Origin: Ectothiorhodosinus mongolicus
Lineage (GTDB): Bacteria > Pseudomonadota > Gammaproteobacteria > Ectothiorhodospirales > Ectothiorhodospiraceae
Direction: 5' to 3'
DNA: 64,000 nucleotides
Assembly (NCBI RefSeq): GCF_022406875.1
Contig: NZ_CP023018.1
Location: 1,561,914-1,625,913, forward strand
Below the pieces are notes generated by a model. It was not told the origin of the DNA and did no database searches. It saw only the letters and a list, made by a program, of their open reading frames with translations. The position numbers and the translations under genes are program-made. Below are positions 18,056 through 26,755 of the stretch, piece after piece (position 1 is the stretch's first letter; each line of letters opens with the position of its first letter).

Positions 18056-18804
18056 CCCCGCTTTGGGCTGCGCTGCGTTTTTTGACCCGCCTGCCTGTGC
18101 CGGCGCATACCGCCTCTGCGGCGCAATGGGGTCAGTCCATGCTGTTTTATCCGCTGGTGGGTCTGGTGTTGGGGATCCTCTTGGCACTGGCGGCGGCTTT
18201 GTTATCACCGGTTGCGGGCATACTCACCGCGGCCTTGCTGCTCACCACTTGGGTATGGCTGACGGGCCTATTGCACCTCGATGGGCTGGCCGATTCAGCG
18301 GATGCCTTGGTGGGTGGCCTGGGCGACCGCGAGCGCACTTTGGCGATTATGAAGGATCCGACCTGTGGCCCCGCCGGCGTGATTACCTTGGTTTTGGCGC
18401 TGCTGATTAAATTCGCGGCGTTGGTGCAGATCTTAGAGCAGGGTTATTGGATCGCTTTATTGCTGGCACCGTTTTTGGCGCGCGTGGCGCTTTTGCTGAT
18501 TTTTGTGATTACCCCTTATGTGCGGCCCAAAGGGATTGCCTCGGAGATGCTGCAGCATCTGAATAAGCGGCAGGCGGGGATGATCAGTCTGACGCTGGTG
18601 GCGGCGATGCTGCTTTTGTGTCTCATTTTGGGTTATTGGAGTGCCGCGCTTTGGGGCTTGGCGGTGGCCAGCTTAAGCTTTTGGTTAGCGCGTGCCTGGA
18701 TGATGCAGCGTCTGGGCGGGACCACGGGTGATACCGCGGGCGCTTTAGTAGAGCTCATCGAGATCGCCGTGTTGATTGCGGTTTTACTGAGCCTGGTGGT
18801 GTGA
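18052..18804 (+). CDS. cobS: Adenosylcobinamide-GDP ribazoletransferase (cobalamin synthase)
   Basis: Integral membrane enzyme performing the last assembly step of cobalamin. Seen: FLTRLPVP at the N-terminus, the family hallmark LHLDGLADSADALVGGLGDRERTLAIMKDP, and GTTGDTAGALVEL near the C-terminus. 250 aa. Last gene of the riboswitch-led operon. Confidence 0.95.
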   Translation: MTPLWAALRFLTRLPVPAHTASAAQWGQSMLFYPLVGLVLGILLALAAALLSPVAGILTAALLLTTWVWLTGLLHLDGLADSADALVGGLGDRERTLAIMKDPTCGPAGVITLVLALLIKFAALVQILEQGYWIALLLAPFLARVALLLIFVITPYVRPKGIASEMLQHLNKRQAGMISLTLVAAMLLLCLILGYWSAALWGLAVASLSFWLARAWMMQRLGGTTGDTAGALVELIEIAVLIAVLLSLVV

Positions 18805-18865
18805 AGCACGGGCGGTGGTCTGCTACTCTTAGCGCCGCGATGGATCCCTAAAAGAGTTTTTGCTG

Positions 18866-20281
18866 ATGAGAGTGCGTACCCGTTTTGCTCCCAGTCCCAC
18901 CGGTTATCTGCATATTGGTGGGGCCCGCACCGCGTTGTTTTCCTGGCTTTATGCCCGCAAGCATGGCGGTGACTTTGTGCTGCGTGTGGAGGACACGGAT
19001 CTGGCGCGCTCCAATGCCGAGTCGGTCAATGCCATTCTTGAGGGCATGAATTGGCTGGGGCTGGAGTACGACGAAGGGCCGTTTTATCAGACCGAGCGGT
19101 TTGATCGCTACAAAGAGGTCATCCAGCAATTACTAGACTCGGGCAAGGCCTATTACTGCTATTGCACCCGTGAAGAGCTGGATGTGATGCGCGAGCAGCA
19201 GATGGCTTTAAAGCAGAAACCTCGTTACGACGGGCGTTGCCGTACCCGCGAAGAGCCGCGAGCTGGCGTTGATCCGGTGGTGCGCTTCAAAAATCCCATG
19301 GACGGCGTCACGGTGGTGGATGACATGGTGCGTGGCCGTGTGACTTTCCAAAATACCGAATTGGATGATTTGATTATCGCTCGCTCGGACGGCACGCCCA
19401 CCTACAATCTCACCGTCGTGGTCGATGATTGGGATATGGGCATCACGCATGTGATTCGCGGTGATGATCATCTCAATAACACGCCGCGGCAGATCAATAT
19501 TTTGAAGGCGCTGGGGGTGGAGCCGCCGCGCTATGCGCATTTGCCGATGATCTTAGGGCCGGACGGAGCCAAGCTCTCCAAGCGCCATGGTGCGGTGAGT
19601 GTGATGCAGTATCGTGATGAGGGATTCTTGCCAGAGGCTCTTTTGAATTATCTGGTGCGCCTTGGTTGGTCATGCGGCGACCGCGAGATCTTCTCGTTGG
19701 ATGAGCTGATTGAGTTATTCGACATCGCCGATGTCAATCACTCTGCGTCGGCGATCAATCCCGAGAAATTGTTGTGGCTGAATCAGCACTACATTAAGAC
19801 GCAAAGCCCGGATCACGTGGCGCGGCATTTGTCTTGGCATATGGGTCAACGGCAGATTGATCCCGCGGGCGATCCGCCGCTTCGTGATGTCGTCGTGGCG
19901 CAGCGTGAACGCGCAAAAACCTTGGATGAGATGGCCGGCAATAGTGTCTATTTCTTCCAAGAGTTCGAGGCTTATGAAGATAAGGCCGCCAGTAAGAATT
20001 TAACTGCGGATGCCAAAGCGGTTCTTGAGGCCTTGGTGCAAGAACTGGGGCGTCTTGATGAGTGGCATGCCGAGCCGATTCACGCCGTGATTGAGACGAT
20101 CTCTGCTCAGCTCGATGTGAAAATGGGTAAGGTGGCGCAGCCGCTTCGGGTGGCGGTGACTGGCGGCTCAGTATCGCCGCCGATTGATCAAACTTTAGAG
20201 CTGCTGGGCCGCGAACGTAGCTTGCAGCGACTGCATCGGGCGATTACTTGGATTGCCGAGAATGCGGTTGACAAGCCTTGA
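18866..20281 (+). CDS. gltX: Glutamyl-tRNA synthetase
   Basis: Class I synthetase charging tRNA-Glu. HIGH-type motif in [22 protein letters not shown]-type motif in [13 protein letters not shown], and the [12 protein letters not shown] segment between them. 471 aa. The ATG at 18866 gives the standard [13 protein letters not shown] start; a TTG at 18860 also exists. Two tRNA genes, one of them its own substrate tRNA-Glu, lie directly downstream. Confidence 0.97.
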   Translation: MRVRTRFAPSPTGYLHIGGARTALFSWLYARKHGGDFVLRVEDTDLARSNAESVNAILEGMNWLGLEYDEGPFYQTERFDRYKEVIQQLLDSGKAYYCYCTREELDVMREQQMALKQKPRYDGRCRTREEPRAGVDPVVRFKNPMDGVTVVDDMVRGRVTFQNTELDDLIIARSDGTPTYNLTVVVDDWDMGITHVIRGDDHLNNTPRQINILKALGVEPPRYAHLPMILGPDGAKLSKRHGAVSVMQYRDEGFLPEALLNYLVRLGWSCGDREIFSLDELIELFDIADVNHSASAINPEKLLWLNQHYIKTQSPDHVARHLSWHMGQRQIDPAGDPPLRDVVVAQRERAKTLDEMAGNSVYFFQEFEAYEDKAASKNLTADAKAVLEALVQELGRLDEWHAEPIHAVIETISAQLDVKMGKVAQPLRVAVTGGSVSPPIDQTLELLGRERSLQRLHRAITWIAENAVDKP

Positions 20282-20310
20282 GGTGCTCGGGATAATACGC
20301 GGCTTCTTAC

Positions 20311-20386
<76 letters not shown>

Positions 20387-20418
20387 ATAATGTGGTATTC
20401 CATCGGGATGCACGCATC

Positions 20419-20616
20419 ATGAACAAAATGGGGCGTATTCTGATGTGGGTTGGGGCGGTGATTACCGCTGTGGGCTTGGTGGTTGGTTTTAGCACCATGT
20501 TCGCCGGCAACAATGCCCTAGCTAAGTACTTTTTGATGTTTATACCGGTGGGTTTTCTGTTAGTATTCACCGGCTTGGTTACAGTGGTTTTGTCCGGCCC
20601 AGAACGCCAAGAGTAA
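20419..20616 (+). CDS. Small two-helix inner-membrane protein
   Basis: 65 aa from the ATG at 20419 (MNKMGRILMWVGAVITAVGL), placed between two tRNA genes. It has two predicted membrane helices (RILMWVGAVITAVGLVVGF and FLMFIPVGFLLVFTGLVTVVL) and a short charged tail (SGPERQE). I do not recognise a family. The frame extends upstream into tRNA-Ala, so earlier starts are not credible. Confidence 0.6.
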   Translation: MNKMGRILMWVGAVITAVGLVVGFSTMFAGNNALAKYFLMFIPVGFLLVFTGLVTVVLSGPERQE

Positions 20617-20628
20617 AAAGTTTCTCTA

Positions 20629-20704
20629 GTCCCCATCGTCTAGAGGCCTAGGACACCGCCCTTTCACGGCGGCGACCGGGGTTCGAATCCCCGTGGGGAC
20701 GCCA
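20629..20704 (+). tRNA. tRNA-Glu (anticodon UUC)
   Basis: Acceptor GTCCCCA/TGGGGAC, D-arm region TCGTCTAGAGGCCTAGGACA, anticodon stem-loop CCGCCCTTTCACGGCGG with TTC, T-arm GGGGTTCGAATCCCC, discriminator G and encoded CCA. 76 nt. Immediately followed by an intrinsic terminator. Confidence 0.97.
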
Positions 20705-20714
20705 TTTATCGAGA

Positions 20715-20746
20715 AGGCCCAAACCGAAAAGTTTGGGCCTTTTTTA
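20715..20746 (+). terminator. Intrinsic terminator after tRNA-Glu
   Basis: AGGCCCAAAC (20715-20724) pairs with GTTTGGGCCT (20731-20740) around CGAAAA, followed by a T-run. Ends the gltX/tRNA transcript. Confidence 0.93.
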
Positions 20747-20826
20747 TTGTGCCTCTGGCGCGGAGGCAGTGGAGCGATGAGCGCCTCCCTGCGCTCGCCG
20801 ATCCGATCTTCCCTTCACATCTTTTT

Positions 20827-21180
20827 TCACACTCCGCATCGACCTGTGCCACGAGGATCAGCGGCGGCCATGGCGGCCAGTAGATCAGCCAGCGGCGCCA
20901 TGTGTCCGGGCTGTAGGGCATAGCAGACCTTCGGGTGATCAATGGTGCCGAGGATCACGCCGGCTGCCTTGAGAATACGCAGATGCTCGGAGACGGTGGA
21001 CTGCGCCAGATGCAGCTCTTCTACTAGGTCGCCACAAATGCAATTGCCTCGCTCCAGCAGTAAGCAAACGATTTGTACGCGTGCCGGATGAGCCAAAGCC
21101 TTAGCGAGCTCTGCCAGCTTGCCGGCTTGTCCGGTTTCCAGCGGTGTTGGGGTATCAACCAAGGAGGCAGTTTGTGTCAT
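20827..21180 (-). CDS. arsR: ArsR-type metalloregulator
   Basis: 117 aa winged-helix repressor. The metal-site region reads GNCICGDLVEELHLAQSTVSEHLRIL: the Cys-x-Cys and the recognition helix of ArsR/SmtB proteins, as in arsenite-sensing ArsR. It overlaps the upstream acr3 gene by four bases, so the pump and its repressor are made from one transcript and feedback is expected. Confidence 0.93.
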   Translation of the reverse strand: MTQTASLVDTPTPLETGQAGKLAELAKALAHPARVQIVCLLLERGNCICGDLVEELHLAQSTVSEHLRILKAAGVILGTIDHPKVCYALQPGHMAPLADLLAAMAAADPRGTGRCGV

Positions 21181-22283
21181 CGATCAGTCTCAGCGGCGAT
21201 AGCGGGAGGCATGTCTGTCTCAGGGAAGTGAGCGCGGGTGCGGTTGGCAATTTTCACCAAGGCCAGCATTAAGGGCACTTCCACTAGTACCCCGACTACC
21301 GTTGCCAATGCCGCGCCGGAACTCAGACCAAAAATACCAATGGCGGCAGCCACCGCCAATTCAAAGAAGTTGCTAGCGCCAATCATCGCCCCGGGGGCTG
21401 CGACGGTATGCGGTACCCGCCACGCTTTGGCCCAACCATAAGCTAAAAAGAAAATCAAAAATGTCTGCACAATCAGGGGGATCGCAATCAGTACGATGTG
21501 CAGGGGATTACTCAGGATCACCTCCCCTTGGAAGGCAAATAACAGCACCAGGGTAATGATCAGTCCGATGGGTGTGATCGGAGCAATACGTTTGCGAAAA
21601 ACCGCTTCAAACCATTGGAAGCCGCGTTTTTGTATCAGCCAGCGGCGCGTCAAATATCCCGCAGACAGCGGAATAACGATGTACAGAAATACCGAGAGTG
21701 CGACCGTATCCCAGGGGACACTGATGTTTGAGATGCCCAGCAAAAAGACGACAATCGGCGCAAACGCGAACAACATGATCAAATCATTGAGCGCGACTTG
21801 CACCAGGGTATAGGCAGCGTCACCTCGGCACAGGTGGCTCCAGACAAACACCATGGCCGTGCAGGGAGCAGCTCCTAGCAAGATGGCTCCCGCCAGATAC
21901 TCGCGTGCCAAATCAGGCGGAATCAGAGGTTCAAACAAAATGATGAGGAAGAACCAAGCGATCAGAAACATGGTGAATGGCTTGATTAACCAGTTCACTG
22001 AGGTGGTGACAATCAGCCCTTTGGGTTGACGACGAACCCCTAAGATAGCGGCGAAATCAATTTGTACCATCATCGGGAAAATCATCGCCCAGATGAGTAT
22101 GGCAACCGGTATGGAGACGCTGGCTACTTCGGCGCGCGACAGCATCTCCGGAACCGCAGGCCACCACTGCCCTATAGCCACGCCGGTGATAATGGCAATC
22201 GCCACCCAAACACTCAGGTAGCGTTCAAAGATCCCCATCGCCTCGCGAACGCGCGGCGCCTGCTCGTGCACCGAGTCCATCAT
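21177..22283 (-). CDS. acr3: Arsenite efflux transporter, ACR3 family
   Basis: Ten-helix inner-membrane arsenite exporter (368 aa). Family signatures: FPMMVQIDFAAI, GAILLGAAPCTAMVFVWSHL with the functionally important Cys, and GAMIGASNFFELAVAAAIG. ATG at 22283 is followed by a second ATG; either may be used. No arsenate reductase gene is seen nearby, so the unit handles arsenite directly or relies on an ArsC elsewhere. Confidence 0.95.
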   Translation of the reverse strand: MMDSVHEQAPRVREAMGIFERYLSVWVAIAIITGVAIGQWWPAVPEMLSRAEVASVSIPVAILIWAMIFPMMVQIDFAAILGVRRQPKGLIVTTSVNWLIKPFTMFLIAWFFLIILFEPLIPPDLAREYLAGAILLGAAPCTAMVFVWSHLCRGDAAYTLVQVALNDLIMLFAFAPIVVFLLGISNISVPWDTVALSVFLYIVIPLSAGYLTRRWLIQKRGFQWFEAVFRKRIAPITPIGLIITLVLLFAFQGEVILSNPLHIVLIAIPLIVQTFLIFFLAYGWAKAWRVPHTVAAPGAMIGASNFFELAVAAAIGIFGLSSGAALATVVGVLVEVPLMLALVKIANRTRAHFPETDMPPAIAAETDR

Positions 22284-22298
22284 TTCACCCTCATCGTC

Positions 22299-22316
22299 TA
22301 TCGTCGTTTAACGATA
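22299..22316 (-). promoter_or_regulatory. Candidate ArsR operator
   Basis: TATCGTCGTTTAACGATA, a 6 bp inverted repeat (TATCGT/ACGATA) with a 6 bp spacer, lies 16 bp upstream of the acr3 start codon, where an ArsR repressor would be expected to bind. Assignment is by position and symmetry only. Confidence 0.5.
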
Positions 22317-22324
22317 CATGAAAA

Positions 22325-22398
22325 CCCAATGGGGTACGACCCCAAGTGGGGTCGTACCCCATTTGGCGATCCCACAACTCAACTGGGGTCGTACCCCA
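22325..22398. repeat. Three palindromic repeat units between acr3 and the amide operon
   Basis: An inverted pair (AATGGGGTACGACCCCA then TGGGGTCGTACCCCATT) occupies about 22328-22363, and a third unit, TGGGGTCGTACCCCA, lies at 22384-22398. The cluster sits between divergent promoters. Confidence 0.93.
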
Positions 22399-22534
22399 GA
22401 GCTAACTAAGTTCGGTGAGTTCGAGTAAAAAACAGCGTAATTATGTTTTAACTATATGAATAGAAAGGAGAAAAAAAATTTCGAAAAGGGGCTTGCTTTT
22501 ATTTTGATCACATGATCTCATTATCACACGCAGA

Positions 22535-22578
22535 TTTTTCAACGGCGAAAAAGCCTGCAAAGAGCCAAAGATGCCTCT
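22535..22578 (+). promoter_or_regulatory. ANTAR-type dual hexaloop RNA target (AmiR antitermination site)
   Basis: Two hairpins with six-base loops stand in tandem. P1: TTTTTC (22535-22540), loop AACGGC, GAAAAA (22547-22552). P2: AGAGCC (22561-22566), loop AAAGAT, GCCTCT (22573-22578), with one C-C mismatch. Both loops have A at position 1 and G at position 4, the known ANTAR recognition rule. The 3' arm of P2 is the 5' arm of the terminator that follows, so binding of AmiR to P1/P2 would prevent termination. Confidence 0.88.
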
Positions 22579-22622
22579 GGATGTTTTGGGTAAAACCAAA
22601 ACGTCGGAGGCATTTTTTTTTT
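22571..22622 (+). terminator. Leader terminator of the amide operon
   Basis: ATGCCTC (22571-22577) pairs with GAGGCAT (22607-22613), enclosing a second stem GATGTTTTGG/CCAAAACGTC around GTAAAA; a run of about ten T follows. It lies 80 bp before the first gene and overlaps P2, forming a terminator/antiterminator switch. Confidence 0.93.
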
Positions 22623-22703
22623 GCTTTTCAAACCGGGATGCGGAGCACAAGACTCCAACCCACAGAGGGCACCCGGATCAGATTCACCAAAGGAGATTTG
22701 ACG

Positions 22704-23939
22704 ATGAAGAGACGTGACTTTTTAAAGGGTGTCAGCGCTTTCGGGGTTGCCGGCGCTGCGGGTTTCCCAGGTATTTGGACCCAGCGTCACAGCGCATGGG
22801 CGCAAGGCAGTGATATTCCGGTCGGCGTGCTGTTCTCCGTAACCGGTGCAGTGGCAGTGGTGGAGTCGACCCTGCGCGATGCCTGCCTTATGGCGATCGA
22901 AGAAATTAACAACAACGGCGGGGTCAATGGACGCCGTCTGCGTCCAGTGATTGAGGATCCAGCTTCCGATCCAGCCACATTTGCCGACCGTATCCGCCGC
23001 TTGGTAATTCGTGACCGGTGCGTAAGCGTTTTTGGTGGGTATACCTCCGCCTCCCGTCAGGCGGTGTTGCCTGTGGTTGAGCAGCGGGAAAACCTGTTCT
23101 GGTATCCGACCCTGTATGAAGGTCGTGAGTGCTCGCGCAATGTCATGTATGGCGGTGCAGTGCCAAACCAGCAGCAACAGGACTTTGTCCCCTGGCTGGC
23201 TGAGAATTTTGGCAAGCGGTTCTACCTGATTGGCAACGATTATGTGTATCCGCGGGAAGAGAATAACGTGGTGCGCCTGATCCTAAGCCGTCTCGGCGGT
23301 GAGGCCGTCAATGAAGAATATGTGCCTCTGGGTCACTCCGAGTTCAGCTCTGTTATCAGCCGCATTCGTCGTGCAAACCCCGATGTGATTTTCTGTACCC
23401 TGGTCGGCGACTCCGACGTGGCCTTCCAGCGGCAGATGCATGCGGCAGGTTTTGATCCTCAGCGCATGCCCGTGGCCAGTCTCACCCGTTCGGAAATTGA
23501 AGTGAAAGCGATTGGCGGCGAGGCGGCAGCAGGCCACTTCTCTTCCGCGCCCTACTTCATGGGCCATCAGTCGGCTGAGAACCAAGCCTTTGTTGAAGCC
23601 TATCTGCGGCGTTATGGCGCTGACCAGGTAACGCATTTCGTCAACGAAGCCGCGTACTTCCAGGTGTATCAGTTTGCTGCCGCGCTGGAAAAACTGGCCC
23701 CCAGTGATATCACCCCAAACAACATTCGCGACGCCGCAGTGGGCATGCGCATGATGGCTCCTCAGGGTGAGATTGAGATAGACCCCAACCTCCACACGCA
23801 TGTGTGGCCGAAGGTAGCGCAGTGGCAGGCCGATGGGACTGCCAAAGTGGTACTCGAGTCCACAGAGCGTATGGCTCCAGAGCCCTATTGGGCTTATGAG
23901 GGCATGCAGTGCACCGGCGCTGGACTCGTCCGTAGCTGA
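22704..23939 (+). CDS. Amide/urea-type ABC transporter substrate-binding protein, Tat-exported
   Basis: 411 aa type I periplasmic binding protein of the UrtA/FmdD/AmiC group. The N-terminus MKRRDFLKGVSAFGVAGAAG is a twin-arginine signal; the mature part opens DIPVGVLFSVTGAVAVVES and has LFWYPTLYEGRECSRNVMYGG and NDYVYPREENNVVR. I use the ATG at 22704 (AAAGGAG upstream); the longer frame starting at 22512 would run through the terminator leader. It is clearly paralogous to AmiC encoded 8 kb downstream, so short-chain amides are the likely ligand. Confidence 0.92.
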   Translation: MKRRDFLKGVSAFGVAGAAGFPGIWTQRHSAWAQGSDIPVGVLFSVTGAVAVVESTLRDACLMAIEEINNNGGVNGRRLRPVIEDPASDPATFADRIRRLVIRDRCVSVFGGYTSASRQAVLPVVEQRENLFWYPTLYEGRECSRNVMYGGAVPNQQQQDFVPWLAENFGKRFYLIGNDYVYPREENNVVRLILSRLGGEAVNEEYVPLGHSEFSSVISRIRRANPDVIFCTLVGDSDVAFQRQMHAAGFDPQRMPVASLTRSEIEVKAIGGEAAAGHFSSAPYFMGHQSAENQAFVEAYLRRYGADQVTHFVNEAAYFQVYQFAAALEKLAPSDITPNNIRDAAVGMRMMAPQGEIEIDPNLHTHVWPKVAQWQADGTAKVVLESTERMAPEPYWAYEGMQCTGAGLVRS

Positions 23940-23953
23940 TGTCATTGCCTTGT

Positions 23954-23982
23954 CAGTGGCTGGCTCTCACAGCCAGCCACTG
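23954..23982 (+). promoter_or_regulatory. Intercistronic hairpin after the binding-protein gene
   Basis: CAGTGGCTGGCT and AGCCAGCCACTG form a perfect 12 bp stem around CTCAC, followed only by AATTTTTA. It probably partly terminates or protects the upstream mRNA so that binding protein is made in excess over the permeases. Confidence 0.7.
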
Positions 23983-24040
23983 AATTTTTACCTGCACCGT
24001 TGTAGACAAGCGGGGTACGCAGCGTGGCTTTGGGGGACTC

Positions 24041-24910
24041 ATGGATATCTTTCTGAATCAGGCATTTATCGGCATCAGTATTGCATCGATCCTGCTGTTA
24101 ATTGCGCTGGGTCTGGCAATTATTTACGGCACGATGGGTGTGATTAATCTTGCGCACGGCGAGTTCGTGATGCTGGGTGCGTATTGTGCCTGGTTTTTGC
24201 AAAGCACTTTTGGGATCGGAATTCTGGCTGCACTGCCCATCGTTTTTCTGGTCGTGGGTTTTCTCGGATTCCTGGTCGAAAGGGGCGTGGTGCGTTGGTT
24301 GTATGAACGACCACTGGATACGATCTTGGCCACTTGGGGCATTGGTATCGTCATTCAGCAGCTGGTACGCATGGGACTGGGGCCAGACTCCCGCTACGTG
24401 CAGGGCCCAAGAATCCTCGAGGGCAATATCGAGCTCGCTGGGGTTTTTATGTCCAACTACCGCCTTTTTCTGATTGTCTTTTCCATTTCCATCTTGCTGG
24501 CCACCTGGTACCTGATGCTGCGCACCGAATACGGCAAGAAGCTGCGCGCGGTGATTCAGAACAAAGAGATTTCCGAGTGTTACGGCATTCCTTCGCAAAA
24601 AGTCTATGCATTGACTTTCGCCTATGGCGCCGCACTGGCGGGTATTGCTGGAGCATTGATTACCCCATTGGTCAGCGTGACGCCCTCGATGGGGACCTAT
24701 CTGGTGGTGGATGCCTTCCTCGTGGTGATTCTGGGAGGTATCGGTAGCTTCCTTGGGACCACGATTGCCGCCGGTCTGGTGGGTGAAGCAACGGCGATGT
24801 TCTCGTTCTTCCTGAACGACACACTCGGTCGAGTTGCGGTGCTCCTGGCAATCATTGTGATTATTCGATTCCGTCCGGAAGGTCTCTTCCCGGACAAGAT
24901 TCGTAAATAA
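24041..24910 (+). CDS. Branched-chain/urea-type ABC permease (UrtB-like)
   Basis: 289 aa LivH-family membrane subunit with about eight helices. The opening ALGLAIIYGTMGVINLAHGEFVMLGAYCAW and the EAA-like cytosolic segment (FAYGAALAGIAGALITPL, then DAFLVVILGGIGSFLGT) are typical of UrtB and FmdE. First permease of the amide importer; 10 bp before its partner. Confidence 0.92.
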   Translation: MDIFLNQAFIGISIASILLLIALGLAIIYGTMGVINLAHGEFVMLGAYCAWFLQSTFGIGILAALPIVFLVVGFLGFLVERGVVRWLYERPLDTILATWGIGIVIQQLVRMGLGPDSRYVQGPRILEGNIELAGVFMSNYRLFLIVFSISILLATWYLMLRTEYGKKLRAVIQNKEISECYGIPSQKVYALTFAYGAALAGIAGALITPLVSVTPSMGTYLVVDAFLVVILGGIGSFLGTTIAAGLVGEATAMFSFFLNDTLGRVAVLLAIIVIIRFRPEGLFPDKIRK

Positions 24911-24920
24911 GGGGGGCGAG

Positions 24921-26009
24921 ATGAATCGGAATTTTTCTATCGACCTGATCGGCTACGCAGCGTTTGTGGTCTTTATTCTGCTGCTGGCACCCCTGTATCT
25001 GTCGTTTGATGGATTCGAGCTGAACACGTTTGCTCGTTATCTTGTTCTCGGAATGGTGGCGATGGCCGTGGCTCTGTCCTGGGGTTATGCCGGAATACTT
25101 AACCTCGGCCAAGGCGCTACTTTCGGTTTGGGTGCCTACATTATGGCCATGCACCTGAAATTAAAGGCCAGCGTCGGTCTGCCTGGAGGGATGCCTGATT
25201 TCATGGGGTGGACCAATGTTCCGCAGCTGCCCTGGTTTTGGATGCCCTTTCATTCCCTGACCTTCACCTTGATTGCTGGCCTTGTGATTCCCGCACTGGT
25301 GGCGGGCACGATTGGCAGCTTCATGTTTCGCGGACGTATCACCGGGGTGTTCGTAGCGATCATCACTCTGGCTTTTCTAGTGGCCATTCAGCTGGTGTTC
25401 GTGGGTTATCAGATGTACACCGGCGGCGAAAATGGCATCACCGGCTTGGCGCCCCTAGTGCTTTTTGGTTGGACTGCCGATAACTACTCGGTTTCCTTTT
25501 ATTACTTCGTCGCCGCCTGTCTCATTACAGCGCTAAGCCTTAGCCTGCTGGTGGTCAGAAGTAAGGTCGGACTGATTCTGCGGGCGATCAAAGAGAATCC
25601 GGATCGCGTGCGTTTCTTCGGATATCAGGTTTCGACTTACGAAACTCTGGCTTTTTCGGTGTCAGCGATGATCGCGGGCTGGGCAGGCATGCTCTATGTG
25701 CTTGTCCTGGAATTCGCTTCACCGACCTATATGGGTCTCGCTTTTAGTCTGGCAGTGGTCATCTGGGTAGCTGTGGGCGGGCGCAACTCACTGGTGGCTG
25801 CGGCATTGGGCGGAATCATCGTCAACATGATGGAGGGTCGGCTTTCCGATCTGTTCGCCGACGTCTGGCTGCTGATCCTTGGCGCACTGTTCATTCTGGT
25901 GGTTTTGTTCATGCCCAACGGTTTGCTGGGTGTGTTTCAGGGCCTGGTTTCAAGATTGCGGCGGGCGGGCAAATCTCGTCCAGCAGAGACCGGAGGGGCA
26001 GGTCAATGA
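24921..26009 (+). CDS. Branched-chain/urea-type ABC permease (UrtC-like)
   Basis: 362 aa LivM-family subunit: YLVLGMVAMAVALSWGYAGILNLGQGATFGLGAY near the N-terminus, AIKENPDRVRFFGYQVSTYETLAFSVSAMIAGWAG in the EAA loop region. Pairs with the preceding permease. Its stop overlaps the ATPase start by ATGA. Confidence 0.92.
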   Translation: MNRNFSIDLIGYAAFVVFILLLAPLYLSFDGFELNTFARYLVLGMVAMAVALSWGYAGILNLGQGATFGLGAYIMAMHLKLKASVGLPGGMPDFMGWTNVPQLPWFWMPFHSLTFTLIAGLVIPALVAGTIGSFMFRGRITGVFVAIITLAFLVAIQLVFVGYQMYTGGENGITGLAPLVLFGWTADNYSVSFYYFVAACLITALSLSLLVVRSKVGLILRAIKENPDRVRFFGYQVSTYETLAFSVSAMIAGWAGMLYVLVLEFASPTYMGLAFSLAVVIWVAVGGRNSLVAAALGGIIVNMMEGRLSDLFADVWLLILGALFILVVLFMPNGLLGVFQGLVSRLRRAGKSRPAETGGAGQ

Positions 26010-26755
26010 GCGCACCCTACTTACAGTTGATCGATCTGCAGGTGCGTTTTGGGGGTTTGCGCGCCGTTGATGGTCTGAACCTTTCGTTGAATTTCGGTGA
26101 GCTGCGTTGCCTGCTCGGGCCCAATGGTGCAGGCAAGTCAACCACACTGGACCTTATTTGTGGCAAGACTCGAGCCACCGGTGGAAAGATTCTGCTGGAT
26201 GGCCAAGACATCACGCACATGAAGGAATATCAGCGTGCCCGGGCGGGAGTGGGGCGCAAGTTTCAAACGCCGACGGTGTTTAAAGAACTCAGTGTTAGTG
26301 AAAACCTTGAAATCGCGCGCTCGCAAAACCCCGGTGTTTGGGCGGCACTGAAAACTTTCCGAACCCGCCGTCAGGGCAAGATCAAGGAAATCTTGGATCT
26401 GGTGAATCTGAATGATCAGTTTCACACCTTGGCCGGCAATCTCTCCCACGGCCAGACCCAGTGGTTGGAGATCGCCATGTTGCTGGTGCAGGACAGCAAG
26501 CTGATTTTATTCGATGAGCCGGCAGCGGGCATGACCATCCAGGAAACTCGCCGCACTGCTGAGATTTTCAATGCCTTGAAGGGTTCGCACACCATGATCG
26601 TTGTCGAGCATGACATGGGTTTCGTGCGAGAGATTGCCGAGACAGTCACGGTCATGGACATGGGTCGCCTGTTGTCTGAGGGGACGATTCAGGAAGTCGA
26701 AAGCGATCCGGCGGTGCGTCGAGCCTATCTGGGTGAGGAGCATGAGCATGCTTGA
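26006..26755 (+). CDS. ABC ATPase (UrtD-like)
   Basis: 249 aa ATPase: Walker A GPNGAGKSTTLD, Q-loop GRKFQTPTVF, signature LSHGQTQWLEIAM (His replacing the second Gly, as is common in UrtD proteins), Walker B LILFDEPAAGM, switch His in VVEHDMGFV. One of the two ATPases of the amide importer. Confidence 0.93.
   Translation: MSAPYLQLIDLQVRFGGLRAVDGLNLSLNFGELRCLLGPNGAGKSTTLDLICGKTRATGGKILLDGQDITHMKEYQRARAGVGRKFQTPTVFKELSVSENLEIARSQNPGVWAALKTFRTRRQGKIKEILDLVNLNDQFHTLAGNLSHGQTQWLEIAMLLVQDSKLILFDEPAAGMTIQETRRTAEIFNALKGSHTMIVVEHDMGFVREIAETVTVMDMGRLLSEGTIQEVESDPAVRRAYLGEEHEHA

Noticed and set aside
22482-22497. Possible sigma-54 promoter before the amide operon (ends TTGCT)
   Set aside because: The -12 part fits, but the -24 GG is missing at the required spacing (CGAAAA instead of TGGCAC).
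22524-22539. CRP-like site (TGATCTCATTATCACA) in the amide leader
   Set aside because: Only the right half-site matches; it overlaps the start of the RNA target and is not convincing.
22512-22703. Longer N-terminus for the amide-binding protein
   Set aside because: It would translate through the ANTAR hairpins and the terminator; ATG 22704 has a good ribosome-binding site and a Tat signal.
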